DNA of 64,000 nucleotides from Bacteroidales bacterium (GCA_024401695.1 JAKSKN010000003.1:1-64000); one strand, 5' to 3'. Counted from the stretch's first letter, positions 16,824 to 25,304 are shown. Numbers and translations: made by a program. Notes: generated by a model from the letters alone, not told the origin.

Positions 16824-18020
16824 ATGAGAAAAACACTAGTACTTTTAGCCGCACTGCTTTCATCAGCAGTCTTATTTGCACAGGAACCACAACAGAACGA
16901 ACAGCCTCAGCAGCAGGCGCCTCCTGCACCTATGATGCACAGAAGGCCGCAATTGATGCCGGGTCAGTATCTCGGATTCTCTGGCCAGACCACCGTTACG
17001 CCTCAAGGCTCATATACTCCTGATTTCAAGATTGACGGCTCAAAGGCCAAGATCAAGAATGTGATTCTCCTTATCGGTGACGGTATGGGACTTGGTGCCG
17101 TGACTTCCGCAATGTTCGCCAACGGCAATGAGCTCACGATGACAAACCTGCAGACCATCGGTTTCGTAAGGACCCAGTCTGTAAGTGACTTCACCACCGA
17201 CTCAGCCGCTTCAGGCACCGCCTGGGCCACAGGTCACAAGACCAACAACGGTTATGTAGGCGTGGATCCTGATGGCAACAGGCTCACAAACATCCCTGAG
17301 GCAATCGCTCCGCTCGGTTATGCCTGCGGCGTCGTTTCCACCGACGGCCTTGCCGGCGCAACTCCGGCAGCGTTCTACGCTCATCAGTCCGCCCGCGGTG
17401 AGTCCGCAGCAATCTGGGGCGACATCCCAGGCTGCAGCCTCATTTTCCTCGCAGCCGGAAGCAAGAAGGAATTCGAGACACTTCCTCTTTCAACACAGGA
17501 TGCAATCAAGGGTCAGTATACTGTAATGTACGAACCGGACGCTGATGCAGTCGCAAACGCCGAGAAGATCTGCTACCCTGCAGTCAACGTCGGAAACGGC
17601 CGCGGTGACTGGCTTCCAGCCACAACCCAGATGGCCATCGATTTCCTCAAGGCCCGCACTAAAAAAGGCTTCTTCCTGATGGTTGAAGGTGCTCACATCG
17701 ACCACGAGGCCCACGCCAACAAGCCGACCCTCGTTCAGGAAACCCTTGATTTCGACAAGGCAGTCGAGACAGCTGTCCGTTTTGCCGAGAAGGACGGTCA
17801 TACCCTCGTCATCGTCAGTGCAGACCACGAGACCGGAGCCGTTGTAGTGCGCAAGGGCAACTTCGAAGAGAATTCCGTTGAGATGACCTTCGCATCAAGA
17901 GGACACTCCCCGATGATGGTTCCGCTCTTCGCATACGGTCCAGGCTCAAAGCAGTTCGCCCGCGTCCAGGAAAACAGCGATGTGAGCAATTTGATCCGCA
18001 AGATTCTCATCGGTAAGTAA
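16824..18020 (+). CDS. alkaline phosphatase (PhoA superfamily), exported
   Basis: A 398-residue alkaline phosphatase. A signal peptide (MRKTLVLLAALLSSAVLFAQ) is followed by a Gln/Pro-rich linker. Metal and catalytic motifs are complete: IGDGMGLG, the nucleophile serine in TTDSAASGTAWATG near residue 126, VEGAHIDHEAHAN, SADHETGA and RGHSPMMVPLFAYG. It hydrolyses phosphomonoesters in the periplasm with two zinc and one magnesium ion. The ATG at 16824 is chosen because a longer frame starting at 16794 would begin inside the GH92 gene and bury the signal peptide. Confidence 0.93.
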   Translation: MRKTLVLLAALLSSAVLFAQEPQQNEQPQQQAPPAPMMHRRPQLMPGQYLGFSGQTTVTPQGSYTPDFKIDGSKAKIKNVILLIGDGMGLGAVTSAMFANGNELTMTNLQTIGFVRTQSVSDFTTDSAASGTAWATGHKTNNGYVGVDPDGNRLTNIPEAIAPLGYACGVVSTDGLAGATPAAFYAHQSARGESAAIWGDIPGCSLIFLAAGSKKEFETLPLSTQDAIKGQYTVMYEPDADAVANAEKICYPAVNVGNGRGDWLPATTQMAIDFLKARTKKGFFLMVEGAHIDHEAHANKPTLVQETLDFDKAVETAVRFAEKDGHTLVIVSADHETGAVVVRKGNFEENSVEMTFASRGHSPMMVPLFAYGPGSKQFARVQENSDVSNLIRKILIGK

Positions 18021-18021
18021 T

Positions 18022-18052
18022 ATTGCATAATACGATTTTTATCGTATATTTG
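18022..18052 (+). promoter_or_regulatory. tRNA-Ser promoter
   Basis: TATATTTG at 18045-18052 fits TAnnTTTG, with ATTG (one mismatch to TTTG) 19 nt upstream at 18022-18025. It lies 34 nt before the tRNA. Confidence 0.65.
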
Positions 18053-18086
18053 CAGTCCCGTTTGGACAACCGGACAGGAAGGATCA

Positions 18087-18174
18087 GGAGAGGTGGGTGA
18101 GTGGCTGAAACCACCAGTTTGCTAAACTGACGTACTCGATTAGGGTACCACGAGTTCGAATCTCGTCCTCTCCG
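18087..18174 (+). tRNA. tRNA-Ser (GCT)
   Basis: Acceptor GGAGAGG pairs with CCTCTCC; the anticodon stem CAGT/ACTG encloses the loop TTGCTAA (anticodon GCT), followed by a long variable arm typical of tRNA-Ser and a T arm with CGAGTTCGAATCTCG. CCA is not encoded. Confidence 0.95.
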
Positions 18175-18181
18175 CTGATAT

Positions 18182-18211
18182 ATGGCTCTGAGTTATCTCA
18201 GGGCCATTTTT
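18182..18211 (+). terminator. Rho-independent terminator after tRNA-Ser
   Basis: ATGGCTCTGAG and CTCAGGGCCAT pair over 11 positions with one T-G wobble around a TTAT loop, followed by five T residues. Confidence 0.88.
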
Positions 18212-18304
18212 CGTTTATAGTGTGCCAAAAAGTTTTTGGGGTAAACTTTTTCAGGACGGCACAAAGACCGTTCTGAGCAAGTTGCTATAATTCAATAAAA
18301 TAAA

Positions 18305-18341
18305 CGAAATGACCCCCACGAAATTCAGAGGGGTCATTTCG
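18305..18341. terminator. 12-bp perfect inverted repeat, possible second terminator
   Basis: CGAAATGACCCC (18305-18316) and GGGGTCATTTCG (18330-18341) pair perfectly around a 13-nt loop. On the minus strand the stem runs into TTTATTTTATTG, which supports a terminator in that direction. Confidence 0.55.
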
Positions 18342-18424
18342 CGTAATTATTGTTATATCAGTTACTTCCACAGAACACAAGTGAGCAGAGCCTCGCAGCG
18401 GCAGCAGGGCGTGATGGAGGCAGG

Positions 18425-18477
18425 GTCAAAAGAAGTCGGAGACTTTGCTATCTGGCAAAATCTCCGACTCTTTTGAC
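18425..18477. terminator. long hairpin terminator downstream of GH95
   Basis: A 17-bp stem (GTCAAAAG.AGTCGGAGA with one bulged A) is extended inward by TTTGC/GCAAA around a 6-nt loop. The stem foot carries a T-rich strand in both directions. It lies 14 nt beyond the GH95 stop on the minus strand. Confidence 0.75.
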
Positions 18478-18491
18478 TCCCAAGGACCTGC

Positions 18492-20933
18492 TCAGAAGAT
18501 TATTTCGATCTGTGCAGTCTCGCCTGCCTTGAATGTGTACTGTATATGGTCGCCGTCCTTGGCCAGTTCCTTGCCATTCACAAAGATGCGGCAGCCTTCC
18601 CGACGGTTGCGAAGCGTCAGGGTCTGGGCCTGATTGGATGTGATGGAGGCACGGATGCCCTTCTCATCCCAGTCCATATGATTAAGCTTGGCGAAGGTAT
18701 ACAGCCAGACGCCGTCAATGGAGCCGTGCATCAGGTTGGCAGGCATTGCCGGCAGGAATTCCACAGTGCCGGGCTCGCTGAATACGCTCATCTCCACAAG
18801 GAACGCCGGGACAGCACCCGTCAGATCAGGGAACACACCCCTATATGGGAAGTGGCTGGTCTGCAGCGTGCGGCGGACGAAGCCGTGGTTGAGCAGCTGG
18901 CTCAGGTTCTGCTCGGTTTCTTCCATATCCTTCAGGCGTATGGCTGAGAAGGCACGGTGGATGATGCCATGGGCAGAGTCATCCTGCTGGGCGCGCTTGC
19001 GGTTGGAAATCTTGATTGCTTCAGCAAGTGCCGGATCCTTTTCAGGTGTGACCGCACGGCCAGGCCATAAGTCATAGTGGTGAGATACGTGGCGGTGGTT
19101 GTAGTTCTCCTCGATAGTTGGCCAGGCCCATTCCTTGAGGCCGCCGTCCAAATCAAGAAGATAGGTTGGAAGGGATGCGAGCTGTGCCTCCCAATGTGGG
19201 ATGTTCTCCTCCTCGATACCCAGGGTCTTGCAGCCATCGATCAGGTTCATCAGGATCTCGCGGCAGATGGCGATGTCCATTACGGAGTTGATTCGTGTTG
19301 GATTCCTGTCTCTGCTGGTGACTGTCTCATAGCCAGGGTTAGGTGTCGGGTTCTCCGGAGAGAAGGACGGATAGAAGATGACCTTGCCGTCCGGGCCACG
19401 GTCGCATGCGTAATCCTCGTAGAACAGGGCCATTTCCTTGTAGGCCGGGATCACGCGGGTACGCAGGAATTCCTTGTCTCCTGAGACGAGGTAGTAGCCC
19501 CACAATTCGTTGTAAACCCAGCCCAGAACGCCCGTGAAGCCGTAATGAGGATAGGTGTGGGAGAAATGATAGTACAAGCCGGAATTCGGGTCACAGTGGA
19601 CGCTGGCCAGCACTCCGCGGGCGCCGTAGAGCAGCTGTGCGTTGGTGCGGAAGTCATCGAACTTCGTCTCGTAATACTTGAAATACACGTCCATCTCGTC
19701 GAAGAGACCCGTGTTGTTTCCCGCACAGACCTGCAGGTTGGTGTTGATATTGTGCTGGCCTGTGAAAGGAGGGATATTCTTACCTGTTTCGTAGATCTGG
19801 AAGAAACGGCCCATATCATAGAGTTTCTCCAGCAGGGTGGGATCCAGCTCGTTCTTGCTGTGGGCGCGGCGGAGAAGTTCCTCGCCTGAAAGCAGCAGGT
19901 CTTCGTCGGAGCTCAGATGGATACGGGAGCGGTCCATGCGCTCACCGATGTACTTTTCGTTACCCTTGAGCATCTTGTCGAAATCGACCTTCATTGCCAT
20001 CAGTCTGTCACGGACCGGCTTGACGCATTCAAAGGTGAAGTCGTTTTCGAACCTCTCGATCTTCGAAACGACCATCAGGCCGTCCGCGCCGGAAATCTGC
20101 ATTCCTTTTTCGGTCTTTTTCATAGTGCCGCCTTTTGGCAGGAAGCGGATGACAACGACGTAGCCTATGTGGCCGAATTCCGGATTGTATGCGGTGGCAA
20201 GAGTGATCACACCGTTCTCGATCTTAAGCTCATGGGTGCTGTCTGCCAATCTAGGAAGCAGTATCTCCACGTCCAGGTCCAGCTGTCCCTTCGGCGCAAT
20301 GAAGCGGTTCACGGTGACGTCCCCGTCATAGGCGCAGAAGCTTTCGTTCCTGAAAGAGCCGCGCGCATCGGTCCACATTGAGGTGATCATACCGTTCTGC
20401 ATATCCAGGAATCGCAGATAGTCCCTGGTATCGGGCTGTTCCGGACGGCGGAAGGTGAGCGTGAAGGCTGTGTGTCTCGATGGCCCTCCTACCGGATACA
20501 GAATATTGTTGTCGAAATTCATGTACTTTTCGAATCCGGCCTTTTTCTGTGCTTCGTCCACCAGGGCATTCGCCTCATTGGCCTTGCCCTCCAGCAGCAG
20601 CTGGCGTATGCGGGGCAGGACAGGGCGCAGGTCTGGTGGAAGGGGAGTCTCCGCCCACTTCGGCGCATAAAGATCCTCCTGAGTATAGGTCATCACTTCG
20701 TTATAGGGCTGACCGGAAGCCTGCATACGCAGGGTACCGTTGCCGGTGATGAAATAGTCCGAAGGCTCTCCCGCAGGGGCGATGGAGCAGATATTGTGCT
20801 CCGGAAGGATGCCGGAGCGCTCCTCCACCGGAATATACGGGATGGGATATTCGAGTTTTTTAGTGTCTATCTTGGCGCTGGCGACCCCCGCCGCAAGGCA
20901 CAGAAATGCGAAAAATGCTACAGACTTTTTCAT
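18492..20933 (-). CDS. GH95-family glycoside hydrolase (alpha-L-fucosidase/galactosidase type)
   Basis: An 813-residue exported enzyme (signal peptide MKKSVAFFAFLCLAAGVASA). Family GH95 features: an N-terminal beta region with GNGTLRMQASGQ, an Asn-containing segment HNINTNLQVCAGNNTGL, and the catalytic-region block GGLKEWAWPTIEENYNHRHVSHHYDLWPG. The C-terminus (GTVEFLPAMPANLMHGSIDGVWL, then TLRNRREGCRIFVNGK) also matches GH95 architecture. The family includes 1,2-alpha-L-fucosidases and alpha-L-galactosidases; the exact sugar cannot be read from sequence. The usual WAEALPLGNGRLG opening is diverged (EPSDYFITGNGTLRM), so this is a distant branch. It has its own promoter box and stands alone on the minus strand. 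Confidence 0.8.
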   Translation of the reverse strand: MKKSVAFFAFLCLAAGVASAKIDTKKLEYPIPYIPVEERSGILPEHNICSIAPAGEPSDYFITGNGTLRMQASGQPYNEVMTYTQEDLYAPKWAETPLPPDLRPVLPRIRQLLLEGKANEANALVDEAQKKAGFEKYMNFDNNILYPVGGPSRHTAFTLTFRRPEQPDTRDYLRFLDMQNGMITSMWTDARGSFRNESFCAYDGDVTVNRFIAPKGQLDLDVEILLPRLADSTHELKIENGVITLATAYNPEFGHIGYVVVIRFLPKGGTMKKTEKGMQISGADGLMVVSKIERFENDFTFECVKPVRDRLMAMKVDFDKMLKGNEKYIGERMDRSRIHLSSDEDLLLSGEELLRRAHSKNELDPTLLEKLYDMGRFFQIYETGKNIPPFTGQHNINTNLQVCAGNNTGLFDEMDVYFKYYETKFDDFRTNAQLLYGARGVLASVHCDPNSGLYYHFSHTYPHYGFTGVLGWVYNELWGYYLVSGDKEFLRTRVIPAYKEMALFYEDYACDRGPDGKVIFYPSFSPENPTPNPGYETVTSRDRNPTRINSVMDIAICREILMNLIDGCKTLGIEEENIPHWEAQLASLPTYLLDLDGGLKEWAWPTIEENYNHRHVSHHYDLWPGRAVTPEKDPALAEAIKISNRKRAQQDDSAHGIIHRAFSAIRLKDMEETEQNLSQLLNHGFVRRTLQTSHFPYRGVFPDLTGAVPAFLVEMSVFSEPGTVEFLPAMPANLMHGSIDGVWLYTFAKLNHMDWDEKGIRASITSNQAQTLTLRNRREGCRIFVNGKELAKDGDHIQYTFKAGETAQIEIIF

Positions 20934-20978
20934 GGCTGGTGTATTAGTTTATAGAAGTATTGATTTTGACTTATATCC

Positions 20979-20986
20979 CAAAGTTA
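20979..20986 (-). promoter_or_regulatory. promoter box for the GH95 gene
   Basis: TAACTTTG on the minus strand fits TAnnTTTG and ends 45 nt before the GH95 ATG. Confidence 0.5.
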
Positions 20987-21020
20987 GCATTTTATTCTCA
21001 CACCGGGAATAATAATTTAC

Positions 21021-21028
21021 TACATTTG
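21021..21028 (+). promoter_or_regulatory. promoter box for the second SGNH hydrolase
   Basis: TACATTTG fits TAnnTTTG and ends 32 nt before the ATG at 21061. Divergent from the GH95 box 35 nt away. Confidence 0.5.
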
Positions 21029-21060
21029 TAAACACTAATTGCAAACAAGAACACAAAACG

Positions 21061-21720
21061 ATGAAAAGAATCATTACAGCGGCATTGATATTTGCCATTA
21101 CCCTCGTTTCTTCAGCACAGACTAAAAAGGTGTCCATCCTTGGCGACTCATATTCAACCTTCAAGGATTGCAATCCGGAAGGATACGCACCGTTCTATCC
21201 TAACGACAGGAACGACGTCACCGACCCGTCCCAGACCTGGTGGAGCCTTTACATCAAGGCCAACGGCTACCAGCTTGAAGAAAACAATTCCTGGGGCGGC
21301 ACAACGGTATGTACTACCGGATACGGCGGATGGGACACTTCCAAGTCATCCTTCCTCTCACGCATCGATATGCTCGGAAACCCTGACATCATCTTCGTTT
21401 TCGGCGGCACCAACGATGCCTGGGCCCATTCACCTATAGGAGAATATAAATATTCCGACTGGACAGCCGACGACTGCAAAGCCCTCAGGCCGGCACTCGC
21501 CTGCCTCCTCGACGGACTCAAGAAGAAGTATCCGGAGGCTGTGGTATATGCGATCCTGAATTCAGAACTTCAGGAAGAGGTCAATGTCTCTTTCCGCGAG
21601 GTCTGCAAGCACTGCGACGTACAGCTCATCGAACTCTACGACATCGAGAAGCAGAACGGTCACCCTTCAATCAAGGGAATGCAGAGCATCTGCCAGCAGC
21701 TCATCGATGCAATAAAGTGA
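21061..21720 (+). CDS. SGNH/GDSL-family hydrolase, exported (paralogue 2)
   Basis: A 219-residue exported protein with a cleavable signal peptide (MKRIITAALIFAITLVSSAQ) rather than a lipobox. Catalytic blocks are VSILGDSYSTF (serine), FGGTNDAW (asparagine) and QNGHPSIKGMQ (histidine). It aligns along its whole length with the lipoprotein at 9995-10708, but ends free in the periplasm instead of anchored. The substrate is unknown; a sugar or polysaccharide ester is plausible. Its 3' end overlaps the convergent HAD phosphatase by 20 nt. Confidence 0.85.
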   Translation: MKRIITAALIFAITLVSSAQTKKVSILGDSYSTFKDCNPEGYAPFYPNDRNDVTDPSQTWWSLYIKANGYQLEENNSWGGTTVCTTGYGGWDTSKSSFLSRIDMLGNPDIIFVFGGTNDAWAHSPIGEYKYSDWTADDCKALRPALACLLDGLKKKYPEAVVYAILNSELQEEVNVSFREVCKHCDVQLIELYDIEKQNGHPSIKGMQSICQQLIDAIK

Positions 21721-22342
21721 CGCAGTCCTTCACCTCTGTCAGGTGATACTTTGCAGGAATGCCCTGCATACCGCGATGGCTCCAGTCAGCCAGGGCGAAA
21801 TCGATCCCTGCCGATGCGGCGCATTGGTAATCGTGCATCGTGTCGCCGATATAGATGCACTCCCTCAGGTCAATCCTGCTGCCCTGTGCCTCCTCGGCAA
21901 GGGAGATATACTTGAGCAGCGGGTCGGGATTCGGTTTGTGAAGGACAGTGTCCTCCGCGCAGACCGTGTGGTCAAGGAAGTGCAGAAGCTTGGCAAGATG
22001 TATGTCCTTGTTGAATTCGAAACGGTTGCGGGAGGTCGCGCAGCCTGTACCGCGACCGGCGGCCTTGATCGCAGCAAGCATTTCCGCGACGCCGTCGAAC
22101 GGCTTTATCATATCGGAAAGGCGGATGAAGTTCTGTTCCCACACCTCGCCGAAGTCCTTTGCACCCCTGTAACCCAGGATATCGCCAACCTTTGAACTGG
22201 GGATACCGAAGAACTTATATGCTTCGGCATACGGCATATCCTTTCCCATCAGATCCCTGACAGTATCGATAAGGGAAAGAACCCCTGTTTTTTCGGTATC
22301 TATGAGAGTGCCGTCTATGTCGAAAACTATGTGTCTGTACAT
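21701..22342 (-). CDS. HAD-superfamily phosphatase (phosphoglycolate phosphatase-like)
   Basis: A 213-residue HAD hydrolase. Motif I FDIDGTLID near residues 7-15 gives the nucleophile and acid Asp; motif II is CATSRNR; the motif III Lys is in HKPNPDPLL; motif IV is YIGDTMHDYQCA. An alpha-helical C1-type cap lies between motifs I and II. Cytosolic, probably acting on a small sugar or nucleotide phosphate. Its promoter box ends 7 nt before the ATG. Confidence 0.88.
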   Translation of the reverse strand: MYRHIVFDIDGTLIDTEKTGVLSLIDTVRDLMGKDMPYAEAYKFFGIPSSKVGDILGYRGAKDFGEVWEQNFIRLSDMIKPFDGVAEMLAAIKAAGRGTGCATSRNRFEFNKDIHLAKLLHFLDHTVCAEDTVLHKPNPDPLLKYISLAEEAQGSRIDLRECIYIGDTMHDYQCAASAGIDFALADWSHRGMQGIPAKYHLTEVKDCVTLLHR

Positions 22343-22349
22343 TCCACCG

Positions 22350-22357
22350 CAAAGGTA
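22350..22357 (-). promoter_or_regulatory. promoter box for the HAD phosphatase
   Basis: TACCTTTG on the minus strand fits TAnnTTTG and ends 7 nt before the ATG at 22342, consistent with a near-leaderless mRNA. Confidence 0.55.
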
Positions 22358-22411
22358 GGAAATTTATCGTACAGTATATTCCGACACATCCGGCGAGGAC
22401 TTCGGCACCGC

Positions 22412-22529
22412 GACGAATTTGGCAGAAGCCTGGAAAACCGTATGAGGTTTATGCAGATGGTCATCCGCAAAGTGCTGGAAGTTGCGGGCGATGACCTGGG
22501 AGTCATCGTCAAGATGAATATGCACGCAG
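22412..22529 (+). pseudogene. remnant of an old-yellow-enzyme (NADH:flavin oxidoreductase) gene
   Basis: An isolated reading of about 39 codons gives DEFGRSLENRMRFMQM and then GDDLGVIVKMNMHAG. This matches the internal FMN-binding block of OYE-family oxidoreductases (YGGSLENRxRF ... VGxDxxVxVKxN). No flanking parts of a TIM barrel are present on either side, so it is a fragment of a decayed gene. Confidence 0.6.
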
Positions 22530-22530
22530 G

Positions 22531-22809
22531 CACCCTGAACTGCACGTGAACGTCGCAGACCCCGGCATAGTCAATTCGAATATGATCAGTATGGGCCGCT
22601 GGTTCGACCCGCTGGCCGATATTTTCTTCCGTCCGTTCTGCAAATCACCGGAGAAAGGTGTCGCCCCGGCACTCCGGGCCCTGGACGCTGATTGCACCGG
22701 AAGGCTTTTTATCGGCAGCAAAATCAAGGACATCCCTGCAAAATACAATAAGCCGTCAGAAGCCTGCTGGCTTTGGGATGAAACCATCAAACTGTGCCAT
22801 TGCCGGTGA
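22531..22809 (+). pseudogene. remnant of a short-chain dehydrogenase C-terminus
   Basis: In another frame directly after the OYE-like piece, about 92 codons read LHVNVADPGIVNSNMIS, then FDPLADIFFRPFCKSPEKG and a tail ending WLWDETIKL. This is the C-terminal third of an SDR oxidoreductase (after the YxxxK site, the PGxVxTxM segment and cap). The Rossmann nucleotide-binding half is missing. It is not a copy of the intact SDR at 28175, which has a different C-terminus. Confidence 0.6.
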
Positions 22810-22827
22810 TTTTTTCGAAGATTATGT

Positions 22828-22835
22828 TAATTTTG
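22828..22835 (+). promoter_or_regulatory. promoter box for the GH9-type gene
   Basis: TAATTTTG fits TAnnTTTG and ends 32 nt before the ATG at 22868. Confidence 0.45.
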
Positions 22836-22867
22836 TAAGACATATAGTCCACTAATACACAACCAAT

Positions 22868-25303
22868 ATGAGAAAAACACCAATTATTGCAACGCTGCTG
22901 CTTCTTGCAGCCTGTACAGCACCGGACAAAGATCTGAAAATCAACGACCTGGAGTATTATCAAGCCAGGGGCGTCAATGTCCTTGTGTACAGCAACAGCT
23001 TCGACGGCGGTTTCAATGACGAGAAAAATTCGGGCATCGAAATAATCCAGCACGGAGTCCGCTCGGTCCAGGGAGGCGCAATACGTCTCTGCAACACCCC
23101 CGAGCAGTGGGACCTCGTGCCTAAGATGACCAAGCGCGAAGTCAACCGCGAGGACAACAGCATTGAAGTCGGGCTCCGTTATGAAGATTACGATTTCGAC
23201 TCCCGCATCATCGTCACCGGGGAAGGCGGATCCTTCCGCATCGATGTCTATCTTGACGAGCCTGTCCCTGAATTCCTTGTCGGCAAAGCCGGTCTGAACC
23301 TGGAATTCCTGCCTTCGAAGTATTGGCAGAAGACCTATACGATGGATGGCCGCCTGAACAGGTTCCCGCGCTACACCGCAAGCGAGACGACAGTTCGTCC
23401 GAACAGCGAGAAGCCACGCCAGTTCAAGGGCTATGTCACCTACGACGACCGCGGCACCGGCAAGTTCGTGGATGCCCTCCCGCTTGAAACCGGCCACAAG
23501 ATCATTATGGCACCGGAAGACCCGGAGCATATGGTGACAGTCAGTTCGGAGAATGAACTCAACCTCTTCGACGGACGTGTCATCGCCCAGAACGGCTGGT
23601 ATGTGCTCCGCACCTACCTTCCGGCAGGCCAGACCGGAAAGGTCGTCAGCTGGACCGTCACCCCGAATACCATCGAGAACTGGGTAAGGGAGCCGAACAT
23701 CGGATTCTCCCAGGTCGGATATGTCCTTGACCAGCCGAAGGTTGCGGTCATCGAACTCGACCCGAACGACAAGGTCTGTGCGACTGCTTCCCTCTACAAG
23801 GTGGGCGAAGATGGCAAGGAGACAAAGGCATTCACGGCAAAAACCAAGGTCTGGGGCCGTTACTACAAATACAATTACGCAAAATTCGATTTCAGCGAAG
23901 TCAGGGAGCCGGGTGTGTACTACATCAAGTATGGCGACAGCAAGACCGGCAACTTCATCATCGACGACAGCGTTTACGACAAGATCACCGATGCCACCAG
24001 CGACGTCTGGATCCCTATCCATATGAACCATATGCTCGTGAACGAAGGCTATCGCGTATGGCACGGTGAGCCTTTCAAGGAGGGATATCTCCAGGCTCCG
24101 GCTCCTACCGACCATTTCGACCTTCACGGACAGGGCCCGACCACCGATACGAAATACAAGGCTCTCGAGCTTATCCCTGGCCTCAACGTCGGTGGCTATT
24201 TCGATGCAGGCGACTTCGACATCGAGACCGGATCCAACATCAGCGTGATCCAGAGCCTGATCGTATATTGGGATCTGTTCAAGCCTATGCGCGACGAGAC
24301 CTTCGTCGATGAAGATATGCGCATCGTTGACCTGCACCGCCCGGACGGTATTCCAGACATTATCCAGTACATCAAGCACGGTACTCTCAACATCGTGGCC
24401 CAGGCAACTCAGATAGGTCATATGTCGCAGACTCTCTCCAACTCCGTGCTCTTCAACTACCATCATCTCGGCGACGCCGCAGCCATCACTGACGGACGTC
24501 ACTACGACCCGAGGCTCAAGCCTTATCAGATCTCCGCAGACGGAAAGTCAAGCGGCACACCGGATGATATGTGGGCATTCACCAGCCGCAACCCGGGTCT
24601 CGACCTCCGCGCAGCAGCTGTCCTCGAAGATGCTGCACGCGTGCTCGCAGGCTATGATGACGCTCTCGCGGCCAAGGCCGGCAAGGAAGGCGCAAGGCTT
24701 CGCAAGGAAGCGACGGAACTTATGAAGAATATGCCTCGCAGGGCTCCTCGCGGCAACAATAACAACTGGCAGGGCAACTATGTTGACATCCGCTCAGCCC
24801 TCGATTCCATCCCGTTCCAGGATGAGGCGTTCAAGGAAAGCCTCCGCCCGAGAGTTGAGAAATACAACGACTATCTCAAGAGCCTCGAAGAAGATAATCC
24901 TTACGGTGTCACCATCGGACTTGGCAACTGGGCCGGCAGCGGTTCCGTAGTCAGCCTCGGCACAACCGCGGCACTCGCCAACAAGTACTTCCCGGACATC
25001 ATTTCAAAGGATGCAGCCTACAGAGCCGCCGCCTATATGTTCGGCTGTCACCCATACCACAATTACTCTCTGGTAGCCGCCGTGGGCGCCGCCCGTCCGA
25101 AGGCCGTCTTCTATGGCAACAACCGCGCCGACTTCTCATTCATTCCGGGCAACGTGGCTCCGGGCGTCCTGTTCAGAAAGCCTGACCATTTCGAGAACTT
25201 CGACGACTGGCCGTTCCTGTGGGGACAGAACGAAGGTACCATCGCCGGAAATGTGGGCTATCTCACATTCGGCGCTGCATTCAAGGATATGGTGGCCAAC
25301 TAG
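22868..25303 (+). CDS. GH9-type glycoside hydrolase lipoprotein
   Basis: An 811-residue predicted lipoprotein (MRKTPIIATLLLLAACTAP, lipobox LAAC). The N-terminal roughly 250 residues form a beta-rich module; an Ig-like CelD_N domain follows (FSQVGYVLDQPKVAVIELDP...); then a GH9 (alpha/alpha)6 barrel whose hallmark GGYFDAGDFDIETG near residue 440 carries the catalytic-base Asp pair. The C-terminal end has MFGCHPYHNYSLVAAVGAARPK in place of the usual GxNPxxxSYVxGxG block, so the enzyme is divergent. Family members cut beta-1,4-glucans or related beta-glycans; specificity is not readable. It faces no SusC/D pair. Its stop is 1 nt from the convergent CYTH gene. Confidence 0.78.
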   Translation: MRKTPIIATLLLLAACTAPDKDLKINDLEYYQARGVNVLVYSNSFDGGFNDEKNSGIEIIQHGVRSVQGGAIRLCNTPEQWDLVPKMTKREVNREDNSIEVGLRYEDYDFDSRIIVTGEGGSFRIDVYLDEPVPEFLVGKAGLNLEFLPSKYWQKTYTMDGRLNRFPRYTASETTVRPNSEKPRQFKGYVTYDDRGTGKFVDALPLETGHKIIMAPEDPEHMVTVSSENELNLFDGRVIAQNGWYVLRTYLPAGQTGKVVSWTVTPNTIENWVREPNIGFSQVGYVLDQPKVAVIELDPNDKVCATASLYKVGEDGKETKAFTAKTKVWGRYYKYNYAKFDFSEVREPGVYYIKYGDSKTGNFIIDDSVYDKITDATSDVWIPIHMNHMLVNEGYRVWHGEPFKEGYLQAPAPTDHFDLHGQGPTTDTKYKALELIPGLNVGGYFDAGDFDIETGSNISVIQSLIVYWDLFKPMRDETFVDEDMRIVDLHRPDGIPDIIQYIKHGTLNIVAQATQIGHMSQTLSNSVLFNYHHLGDAAAITDGRHYDPRLKPYQISADGKSSGTPDDMWAFTSRNPGLDLRAAAVLEDAARVLAGYDDALAAKAGKEGARLRKEATELMKNMPRRAPRGNNNNWQGNYVDIRSALDSIPFQDEAFKESLRPRVEKYNDYLKSLEEDNPYGVTIGLGNWAGSGSVVSLGTTAALANKYFPDIISKDAAYRAAAYMFGCHPYHNYSLVAAVGAARPKAVFYGNNRADFSFIPGNVAPGVLFRKPDHFENFDDWPFLWGQNEGTIAGNVGYLTFGAAFKDMVAN

Positions 25304-25304
25304 G

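Larger units (their letters stand above)
18212..18491. other. 280-nt intergenic region with nested hairpins, no gene seen
   Basis: No open frame here looks coding. It holds three strong inverted-repeat systems: a bulged stem from 18221 to 18263 (TGTGCC/GGCACA outside AAAAAGTTT/AAACTTTTT), with a competing stem CAGGACGG/CCGTTCTG at 18252-18275; a 12-bp perfect repeat at 18305-18341; and a long hairpin at 18425-18477. The last two probably terminate the minus-strand GH95 gene; the first is unexplained. Confidence 0.6.

Noticed and set aside
18087-18491. tRNA-Ser as an attachment site for an integrated element
   Set aside because: No direct repeat of the tRNA 3' end, no integrase and no foreign genes follow; the region ends in a housekeeping-type hydrolase gene.
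22787-24502. 571-codon open frame on the minus strand opposite the GH9-type gene
   Set aside because: No motif, signal or promoter; the plus frame is a recognisable lipoprotein enzyme with biased codon use.
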